From Tannerella sp. (GTDB lineage Bacteria > Bacteroidota > Bacteroidia > Bacteroidales > Tannerellaceae), in NCBI GenBank assembly GCA_031279875.1, contig JAITHS010000366.1, positions 1 through 5,141 of the forward strand: a DNA stretch of 5,141 nucleotides, read 5' to 3'. The notes beneath the pieces are model-generated. The model saw only the letters and a list, made by a program, of their open reading frames with translations, was not told the DNA's origin and searched no databases. Shown here in pieces: positions 1 to 5,141 of this stretch; the stretch's first letter is position 1; each line of letters begins with the position of its first letter. Made by a program: the position numbers and the translations under genes.

Positions 1-1961
1 CAACGCCGGAAGTCGTTGAAGAAGCGCCGGAAGTCGTTGAAGAAGCGCCGGAAGTCGTTGAAGAAGCGCCGGAAGCCGTCGAAGCAGCGCCGGAAGCCGT
101 CGAAACAGCGCCGGAAGCCGTCGAAACAGCGCCGGAAGTCGTCGAAACAGCGCCGGAAGCCGTCGAAACAACGCCGGAAGCCGTCGAAGCAACGCCGGAA
201 GTCGTCGAAGCGGCTACAACAGCCCCCGAAACCCCCAAACAGCCCGAAGACGTCTCCGCAATGAGCAAGCAACGTCTGCTGGAAACGCTGCAAGGCTATG
301 TTGACGATCCGCGAAAAATATCCCGCAGTGACGCCGATTCCATACGGCAAGCCTATTACAAGATACGTCGCACCGAGATAGACGGGAAACGCTATGATTT
401 TATCGAAAAAGGCGGCAGCGAAGCCGAATTTGTTACTCCCGAAGATGAAACCGAAGCTCAGTTGAAATCACTCCTTTCCCAATTTCGCGAGCGTAAAAAC
501 AGCCTCGAACTCGAACAGGAACGCGACCGCGAGAAGAACCTCGTTATCAGACAACATCTCATAGAACGTTTGAAAATCCTTACCGAAAACAAAGACGATT
601 TCAACAAAAACTATAACGAGTTTAAGGATATCCAAAACAAATGGAAAGAAACGAAAGATGTACCCAAAGAACACCAGAAAGAATTGATACGCAACTATCA
701 ACTGTACTGCGAGCGCTTCTACGACATCATACGCATCAACGCCCAACTGCGAGACTATAATTTCAAGAAAAACCTTGAAATGAAGACAGCTATTTGCGAA
801 ACGGTAGAACGACTTTGCGCCGATAAAGACGTTGTCTCGGCATTCCACCAGTTACAAAAACTTCATTTGCAGTGGCGCGAGATAGGACCGGTGTCGAAAG
901 ACTACCGCGAATCGATTTGGGAACGCTTCAAAGCCGCATCCGCTATCATCAACCGACAGCATTCACATCACTTTGACGAACTCAAAAGCAAAGAACATGC
1001 CAACTATTTAGAGAAAAAAGCCATCTGCGAACAAGTAGAAGCAATTGATCCGGAACAGTTAAAATCAATCCGCGAATGGGATGGTGTAACTAAACAAATC
1101 CTTGATTTACAGGCAAAATGGCGCACGATAGGATATGCAACCGAAAGGCATAACAATAAAATATTCGAGCGCTTCAGAGCCGATTGCGACAGTTTCTTTA
1201 AGCAGAAAAAAGAATTCCTTAAAACCGAAAGAAGCGAGAAAGACCGTAACCTCGAAATAAAACAGAAAATTCTTGAACAAGCCATAGCCCTCAAAGAAAG
1301 CTCCGACTGGAAAGAAACAACCAAAGCTATCATTGAGTTACAACAAACGTGGAAAAAGACAGGACCGGTACCAAGAAGATTTTCCGACGAAATATGGAAA
1401 CAATTCCTCGAAGCATGTGATTATTTCTTTGAACGCAAAAACAAAGAAACATCGTCGAAAGGCTCCCAAGAAGCGGAAAATCTTCATAAAAAGAAATCTC
1501 TCATAAAGAAAATTAACGAGATCGACAAAGATATAGATAACGAAGAAGCACTTGAACAGTTACATGCCTTTATAGCAGAGTGGAATACGGTCGGATATGT
1601 ACCCGTTAAAGAAAAAGACAAAACCAACAAAGCCTTTCGCAATGCGATAGACGCGCAGTTCGACAGGCTCAAAGTAAGCGAACGCGACCGTCGCCTGCAA
1701 CAGTTCCGCTCTTCTCTGTCGGAGATGTCTGGCTCAGACAAACGTCTTTACGGCGAACGCGACAAGTTGGTTCGCCAATATGACCGAATGAAAACCGACC
1801 TCAATACATACGAGAACAATATCGGATTCTTTACCGTTTCATCCAAAGGCGGCGACGGACTGCTCAAAGAAACAAACCGCAAAATATCACGCCTGAAAGA
1901 AGATATGGAAGCTGTACTCAAAAAAATCGAGGCTATTGATGAAAACATGAGAGATAATTAA
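1..1961 (+). CDS. DUF349 domain-containing protein with acidic heptapeptide-repeat N-terminus (5' partial)
   Basis: The frame is open from base 3 to the stop at 1959-1961, so at least 652 residues are visible and the start lies off the left edge. The ATG at 261 (numbered M1 below) is internal: the same frame continues upstream with an acidic Pro/Glu/Val repeat typical of the Glu-rich N-termini of this family in Bacteroidales. Five DUF349 units follow, each marked by a tryptophan motif: W128 (WKETKDVP), W205 (WREIGPVS), W287 (WRTIGYAT), W364 (WKKTGPVP) and W441 (WNTVGYVP). Spacings are 77, 82, 77 and 77 residues, and each motif is followed by a helix such as IWERFKAA or IFERFRADCDSFF. Residues about 495-564 form a heptad-rich coiled coil with the YENNIGFF motif I associate with Bacteroidales homologues. 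No transmembrane segment is evident, so it is probably a cytoplasmic helical, scaffold-like protein. The family's biochemical function is unknown. Family confidence is high. Confidence 0.93.
   Translation, partial: TPEVVEEAPEVVEEAPEVVEEAPEAVEAAPEAVETAPEAVETAPEVVETAPEAVETTPEAVEATPEVVEAATTAPETPKQPEDVSAMSKQRLLETLQGYVDDPRKISRSDADSIRQAYYKIRRTEIDGKRYDFIEKGGSEAEFVTPEDETEAQLKSLLSQFRERKNSLELEQERDREKNLVIRQHLIERLKILTENKDDFNKNYNEFKDIQNKWKETKDVPKEHQKELIRNYQLYCERFYDIIRINAQLRDYNFKKNLEMKTAICETVERLCADKDVVSAFHQLQKLHLQWREIGPVSKDYRESIWERFKAASAIINRQHSHHFDELKSKEHANYLEKKAICEQVEAIDPEQLKSIREWDGVTKQILDLQAKWRTIGYATERHNNKIFERFRADCDSFFKQKKEFLKTERSEKDRNLEIKQKILEQAIALKESSDWKETTKAIIELQQTWKKTGPVPRRFSDEIWKQFLEACDYFFERKNKETSSKGSQEAENLHKKKSLIKKINEIDKDIDNEEALEQLHAFIAEWNTVGYVPVKEKDKTNKAFRNAIDAQFDRLKVSERDRRLQQFRSSLSEMSGSDKRLYGERDKLVRQYDRMKTDLNTYENNIGFFTVSSKGGDGLLKETNRKISRLKEDMEAVLKKIEAIDENMRDN
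3..212 (+). repeat. Tandem 21-bp coding repeat, ten visible units (heptapeptide APE-V/A-VE-E/A/T)
   Basis: Ten head-to-tail 21-bp units begin at 3, 24, 45, 66, 87, 108, 129, 150, 171 and 192, with no indels. They encode (A/T)PE(V/A)VE(E/A/T) in the DUF349 frame. Units 1-3 share the GTC GTT GAA GAA ending and differ only in the first base of unit 1. Units 5, 6 and 8 are identical to one another (GCC GTC GAA ACA). Units 4, 7, 9 and 10 are mosaics of the same few variants. This pattern suggests recent duplication of whole units, by slippage or unequal crossing over. The array may continue left of the window, so the total copy number is unknown. The peptide is acidic and Pro/Glu-rich, so it is probably an extended, disordered tail. 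Confidence 0.95.
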
Positions 1962-1994
1962 AAGTTTATATAACATTAATTTGATAAAAGAATA

Positions 1995-3221
1995 ATGTCG
2001 CAGTTATATTTGTTTAATCCGGGATATGAAATGGAAATCCTCTATGGGAAATCCCATTTTACGCCGCCTTTCACTATTCAAAAAATGGTGGCAGACCTCG
2101 AATTGCTCCCCGTATGGTACGGAGGAGGAGGTAGTTTTACGCTTGTAAGAAACATTAAATCAACACAGTTTGTAAAGTCGATGCCCAAGTTTTTTCAACA
2201 AAAACTGTCGTCGCCGATGATATTGAACCCGATGATGCGCGAGTTGTTTAAATGCAAAAAGTCGGGCAAAAAACCTAACCTTCCCGTTCTTAATGTAGAA
2301 GTATGGGGGCTGTCGTCGCGATGCCTCGAAGTATTTCAAGAGTTTAAAACACACGGGATGAATATCAATATCCCCGAATGGAAAGATGAAATCGGCGAAT
2401 TAACCAAACGACAAACAGCCGCAACGTGCCTGACACGCTTGCAAGAACGATGCCCGATAACGCCGACAATTGAAATACCTCAATTTTATACTGATATTGA
2501 AGGCATTAAATCATACATGCAAACGCATGAAGCACCTTATGTTTTGAAAACACCACTCTCGTCGTCGGGACGCGGACTTCACTGGATAAAAGACAACAAA
2601 CTCGCAACAAGCGACGAAACATGGCTCTCCGGCTCGTTCAAACGGCAAGGCGCCGTAAGCATCGAACCGGCACTCAATAAGGCGCTCGACTTTGCCGCCG
2701 AATTTTACTCCGACGGTGAAGGCAATATCGAATACGTATGCCTGTCAGTCTTTGAAACACAAGCCAACGGACAGTTTGTGGGTTGTCTGCTCGGTACGCA
2801 AGAATCATTGCTTCAACGACTTAACGAATATATCTCTCCCGACGACTATATGTTTCTCGTAGAACAGATTCGACAGGTCTTGACGGAAGTGATTGGTAAC
2901 AACTACAAAGGATTTTTGGGCGTCGATATGATGATATATCACACTAACGACGGAAATTATGCCGTTCATCCGTTTGTGGAACTCAATCTTCGTAACACAA
3001 TGGGAATCGTTGCCATGCAGTTGAGTATGAACTTTATTCACCCCGAATCGCAAGGTCTGTTTCGTATCAACTACTACGTCTATGATGCCGAGCAACAACA
3101 TCAACGAATGATGGCAGAATCACCGCTGATATGTGAAAATAACCTTATACGCTCCGGCTACCTCTCTCTCTGCCCCGTTTACAACGATACTCATTACCTC
3201 GCGTTTGTCGAAGTGTTCTGA
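1995..3221 (+). CDS. ATP-grasp domain-containing protein, substrate unknown
   Basis: This is a complete 408-residue protein with an ATG start 33 bp after the DUF349 stop. The leader (TTGATAAAAGAATA) is AT-rich and has no strong Shine-Dalgarno, as is usual in Bacteroidota. The N-terminus LYLFNPGYEMEILYG with FTPP at 22-25 matches my memory of a Bacteroidales family that opens with LFNPE/H and a TAP or TPP motif. ATP-grasp features follow: K185 and the small-residue loop in VLKTPLSSSGRG (183-194), then QGAVSIEP (218-225). D310 lies in FLGVDMM (307-313), and the metal-binding E-x-N motif is VELNLRNTMG (328-337), with E329 and N331 the likely Mg ligands. ATP-grasp enzymes join a carboxylate to an amine or thiol through an acyl-phosphate. 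The acceptor here cannot be read from sequence. No signal peptide or membrane helix is seen, so it should act in the cytoplasm. It may be co-transcribed with its neighbours, but they do not reveal its role. Confidence 0.85.
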   Translation: MSQLYLFNPGYEMEILYGKSHFTPPFTIQKMVADLELLPVWYGGGGSFTLVRNIKSTQFVKSMPKFFQQKLSSPMILNPMMRELFKCKKSGKKPNLPVLNVEVWGLSSRCLEVFQEFKTHGMNINIPEWKDEIGELTKRQTAATCLTRLQERCPITPTIEIPQFYTDIEGIKSYMQTHEAPYVLKTPLSSSGRGLHWIKDNKLATSDETWLSGSFKRQGAVSIEPALNKALDFAAEFYSDGEGNIEYVCLSVFETQANGQFVGCLLGTQESLLQRLNEYISPDDYMFLVEQIRQVLTEVIGNNYKGFLGVDMMIYHTNDGNYAVHPFVELNLRNTMGIVAMQLSMNFIHPESQGLFRINYYVYDAEQQHQRMMAESPLICENNLIRSGYLSLCPVYNDTHYLAFVEVF

Positions 3222-3249
3222 TGAAATTTACCGTTAGCGGTATTCTTCT

Positions 3250-3447
3250 ATGCAAAAAAATATATTAATTGCTTTATTATCAATAGTTTGTTGTGCTTAC
3301 GCAGACTCACAAGTCAAACAAAATTATACCGACAAATATTGCCTGAATTTTTTGACTTCCAATCTTAATTTTGACGGTTGGATAAAAACAGGGCCAAACA
3401 TGTCGTTCGAGCAAAAGCACGCTGACAGACACATTGTTGATAAATAG
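3250..3447 (+). CDS. N-terminal fragment of the esterase-like gene: signal peptide and start of N-terminal domain
   Basis: A 65-codon reading frame ends at a TAG at 3445-3447. Residues 1-18 form a classic Sec signal peptide: K3 and N4, a hydrophobic core ILIALLSIV (5-13), and an A-Y-A site at 16-18, with cleavage predicted before DSQ. The cysteine pair at 14-15 does not make a proper lipobox, so a lipoprotein is less likely. After cleavage comes LNFLTSNLNFDGWIKTG. This resembles the NLDFE...GW opening that I recall in Bacteroidales erythromycin-esterase proteins, where a small beta-rich domain precedes the catalytic domain. The ATG at 3250 is the first in this frame after a stop at 3235-3237, and no clear Shine-Dalgarno precedes it. 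Alone this peptide would have no evident function. I read it as the 5' part of the gene that continues in another frame. Confidence 0.6.
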   Translation: MQKNILIALLSIVCCAYADSQVKQNYTDKYCLNFLTSNLNFDGWIKTGPNMSFEQKHADRHIVDK

Positions 3448-4819
3448 GCGTTCTTATAAAAAAGAGATCGCGCTACAAAATGATGTTTTTTGGGGCATTA
3501 AGATCGAAGCGGAAGGATTAGATGATACTTATCATAACTACAACTTAATTTCGGACAACTATTCCGGTCATGCTGACAGCACGCTATCGGAAACGGTTTG
3601 GTTGCATAAATTAGATATTTCTTTGAATGGAAAACATATTGACAATTATCCGTTGGAAGAACGCCTTAAACCCGTATCAATAAAGGAAACCGATATTATT
3701 CCTCTTTCATTTTCCGGCTTTCATGGCTTTGAAAAAATACCGGAACTCAAAACTCAAAACGTCATAGCGATAGGCGAAAGTGTACACGGCAGTGAATCGG
3801 TCTTCAACTCGGCGGCGCAAATAATTAAATATCAAGTGCTTAACAACAATTGCAAACTCGTATGTTTGGAGATGATGGCAGAAAAAATGTTTGTCGTAAA
3901 CAGATTTATACAAGGCGACAAAACCGTTACGCCCGAATTTATTCGGAATTATTTGTTAGAAACATGCGGCTCGTTAAACTCTTTATTATCACCGTCTAAA
4001 CTCAACGAGCTATGTTTGTGGCTGCGAGATTACAATAAAACTGCTACCGAACAGGTCTGGCTACTTGGAATGGATTTTGAATACATTTCCGAATGCCGAC
4101 GTAAAGCAATGAGTTGTTATTTTAAAACCGTCAACAACAGCCTGAAATCTGCTGATATTGAAGATATTATCACTTTGATGTCGAAAACCGTACGAGAGAT
4201 ACAACGTAATGATTTTGTGAATATTCGAGAATTATGGGATAAGGGCAAATTTCAGTTATCTCCTTTTCTTGGGTCGCAGGAATTTGCGATGATTGAACGC
4301 TCGATGAATGAAATAATCAATCAGGAAATCCCGTTAGATATTAAAAAAGTAGTCTTTCGCGATTCTATTATGGCTGCAAACTTTCTTTATTATCAAAATT
4401 TAATTTGCAACGACAATGACAAATCGTTAGTATATGCTCATTTTTTGCATACCGAATATGCTGACCTTTCATACGGCATTCCAATGGGACAATATTTAAG
4501 GCAACAATTTGGCGCCAATTACTTTCACATAGCCGTTACGGTAGGTTCGGGTGAGATTTGTTCGTCTTTTTCAATCTCACCTGATACCTTGCAAACGCCT
4601 GTGAATAACAGCATTGAAGATGTTCTTTCCCGACAGAAAGAAGACTATTGTTATTTATCGGCTAATAAAATTGCCGGTTCTTATGTCAAAAGAAGATTTT
4701 CGGGATTAATGCCTGAAAAGAACCAATTTCCTTACGGCTACATTTCGCCTGCCGACAGAATGGGCGGAGTGATATTTATACGCAACAGCAAAGCGACGGA
4801 CTTTCCGAAACTACAATAA
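3434..4819 (+). CDS. Erythromycin esterase family catalytic region (3' part of the frameshifted gene)
   Basis: The frame encodes up to 461 residues from a TTG at 3434 (residue 1 below). It is open back to 3386 with no ATG near its 5' end, so an independent start is poorly supported. Residues 1-70 look like the end of an N-terminal beta domain, finishing in WLHKLDISLNGKHID. The catalytic domain follows: VIAIGESVHGSESVF (110-124) carries E115 and H118, and VCLEMMAEKMFVVNRFIQGD (143-162) carries E146. The E115 to E146 distance of 31 equals that between E43 and E74, the catalytic residues I recall for EreC. Further family motifs are LLGMDFEY (210-217), RDSIMAANFLYY (309-320) and VYAHFLHTEY (333-342) with H336 and H339. 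In the last, the Asn often seen in AHN is Phe. The family hydrolyses esters, and only some members open macrolide lactones. With a secreted N-terminus, an unknown periplasmic or extracellular substrate is more likely than antibiotic resistance. Confidence 0.8.
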   Translation: MLINRRSYKKEIALQNDVFWGIKIEAEGLDDTYHNYNLISDNYSGHADSTLSETVWLHKLDISLNGKHIDNYPLEERLKPVSIKETDIIPLSFSGFHGFEKIPELKTQNVIAIGESVHGSESVFNSAAQIIKYQVLNNNCKLVCLEMMAEKMFVVNRFIQGDKTVTPEFIRNYLLETCGSLNSLLSPSKLNELCLWLRDYNKTATEQVWLLGMDFEYISECRRKAMSCYFKTVNNSLKSADIEDIITLMSKTVREIQRNDFVNIRELWDKGKFQLSPFLGSQEFAMIERSMNEIINQEIPLDIKKVVFRDSIMAANFLYYQNLICNDNDKSLVYAHFLHTEYADLSYGIPMGQYLRQQFGANYFHIAVTVGSGEICSSFSISPDTLQTPVNNSIEDVLSRQKEDYCYLSANKIAGSYVKRRFSGLMPEKNQFPYGYISPADRMGGVIFIRNSKATDFPKLQ

Positions 4820-4906
4820 ATAAAAGATTGGTAAGCAACCTGTTAAAAGCCATGTATCTGCTCAAAGACAAAGGATAGCCCCAAACGAAAAACGACGACG
4901 GTACCA

Positions 4907-4975
4907 CGTCATTGCGAAGCACGAAGCAATCCCGCGTGCTTTTTCTTCTGGATTGCTTCGTTCCTCGCAATGACG
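4907..4975. repeat. Long imperfect inverted repeat (REP-like palindromic element)
   Basis: The left arm 4907-4932 and right arm 4950-4975 are each 26 nt. They are reverse complements with two mismatches, separated by a 17-nt T-rich loop (4933-4949). Weaker complementarity extends outward to about 4900 and 4982. The arms contain CGTCATTGCGA and ACGAAGCAATCC, sequences I recognise as recurring in intergenic palindromes of many bacterial genomes. The element sits between two convergent genes. It could act as a structural barrier or bidirectional terminator, but neither arm is followed by a T-run, so it is not a standard intrinsic terminator. A non-autonomous repeat moved by a REP-associated transposase elsewhere is the alternative; no transposase is present here. 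Confidence 0.85.
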
Positions 4976-5037
4976 CTGCACCTTTGCCGTGCCGTCAGGT
5001 ACGGAATATCCCTTTTCCTACCGCTATTCTGTGTCTG

Positions 5038-5141
5038 TTACAGTTGTTTAAAGAAGTCATTCCCTTTATTATCAACGAGTATGAAAGCAGGGAAGTTTTC
5101 GACTTCGATTTTCCATATCGCTTCCATTCCGAGTTCGGGAT
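5038..5141 (-). CDS. Fumarate hydratase class I, C-terminal end (5' partial)
   Basis: The minus strand carries 33 complete sense codons and a TAA stop (bases 5038-5040 on the plus strand); the rest of the gene lies beyond the right edge. The peptide includes [16 protein letters not shown] followed by [17 protein letters not shown]. This matches the conserved end of class I (iron-sulfur, FumA/FumB-type) fumarases, where a Gly-Met-Glu-Ala-Ile/Val-Trp segment precedes a V-x-D/N-F-P-A/V strand and an ID/VD-x-KGN turn. The enzyme interconverts fumarate and malate in the cytoplasm. In Bacteroidales it works in the reductive branch leading to fumarate and succinate. The 4Fe-4S cysteines and active-site residues are outside the window. 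The related beta subunit of two-subunit fumarases or of L(+)-tartrate dehydratase has a similar C-terminus and cannot be excluded from 33 residues. The gene is convergent with the esterase-like gene. Confidence 0.72.
   Translation of the reverse strand, partial: PELGMEAIWKIEVENFPAFILVDNKGNDFFKQL

Larger units (their letters stand above)
3250..4819 (+). pseudogene. Secreted erythromycin-esterase-like protein, frameshifted into two reading frames
   Basis: This is one ancestral gene now split. The 5' part (3250-3447) encodes a signal peptide and the start of an N-terminal domain. The 3' part is open from base 3386 to 4819 and encodes the rest of that domain and the whole erythromycin-esterase (PF05139-type) region. 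The two frames overlap over 3386-3447. The span is 1570 nt, one more than a multiple of three, so a single extra base (or loss of two) in that overlap would explain the break and give a product of about 522 residues. The catalytic part shows no further stop and keeps its key residues. The disruption is therefore recent, a sequencing error, or tolerated. The gene starts 28 bp after the ATP-grasp stop. Sampled stretches look AT-richer than the upstream genes (20 of 60 G/C at 3841-3900, 21 of 60 at 4321-4380, versus 31 of 60 at 2401-2460). Confidence 0.75.

Noticed and set aside
3..212. The repeat array as a CRISPR array
   Set aside because: The units are contiguous 21-mers with no spacers and are in frame within a coding sequence.
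261..263. ATG at 261 as the start of the DUF349 protein
   Set aside because: The same frame is open to the left edge and encodes family-typical acidic sequence. No ribosome binding site precedes this ATG, so it is probably internal.
16..264. An 82-residue, extremely basic Lys/Arg-repeat reading frame across the tandem repeat
   Set aside because: It is the shadow of the 21-bp repeat read in another frame. A repeat unit without stops in one frame often lacks them in the others. The DUF349 frame is continuous through the same bases and gives the acidic N-terminus expected for that family.
1962..1994. A Bacteroidota-type promoter (-7 TAnnTTTG) in the short gap before the ATP-grasp gene
   Set aside because: TTAATTTG near 1976-1983 is only a near match and no TTG-like -33 element is correctly placed. 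The gap is AT-rich and short, so a match this weak is expected by chance.
4907..4975. The inverted repeat as a standard rho-independent terminator
   Set aside because: There is no T-run directly after the right arm on the plus strand, nor after the left arm on the minus strand. The only T-rich stretch is inside the loop.
4992..5004. A small hairpin CCGT-CAGGT-ACGG downstream of the fumarase stop
   Set aside because: The stem is only 4 bp and has no adjoining T-run in the minus-strand direction, so it is too weak to call a terminator.

Overview
The window looks like chromosomal DNA of a member of the Bacteroidota, most probably order Bacteroidales. It has a DUF349 repeat protein with an acidic N-terminal tail, an ATP-grasp protein of the kind I associate with Bacteroides relatives, a secreted erythromycin-esterase-like protein and a class I type fumarase tail. 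Start regions are AT-rich and lack strong Shine-Dalgarno sequences, which also fits. The assignment rests on remembered family features, not on a search.

Layout, left to right. Bases 1-1961 (+) are the 3' part of a DUF349 gene whose start lies outside the window. It opens with at least ten tandem 21-bp units encoding an acidic Pro/Glu/Val heptapeptide, followed by five regularly spaced DUF349 units and a C-terminal coiled coil. After 33 bp comes an ATP-grasp protein of unknown substrate (1995-3221, +). After another 28 bp comes an erythromycin-esterase-like gene (3250-4819, +). Its signal peptide and N-terminal piece are in one frame and the whole catalytic part is in another, so it is frameshifted. 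Bases 4820-5037 are non-coding and hold a long imperfect inverted repeat (4907-4975). Bases 5038-5141 (-) are the last 34 codons, stop included, of a convergent gene that reads as the C-terminus of a class I fumarate hydratase.

The three + strand genes are closely spaced and co-oriented, so they could share a transcript, but nothing in the sequence ties their functions together. I see no tRNA, rRNA, CRISPR array, transposase or phage gene. I also do not see a convincing new multi-gene system. The points most worth a second look are the expanded heptapeptide repeat, the frameshift in the esterase gene, the orphan ATP-grasp enzyme and the intergenic palindrome.
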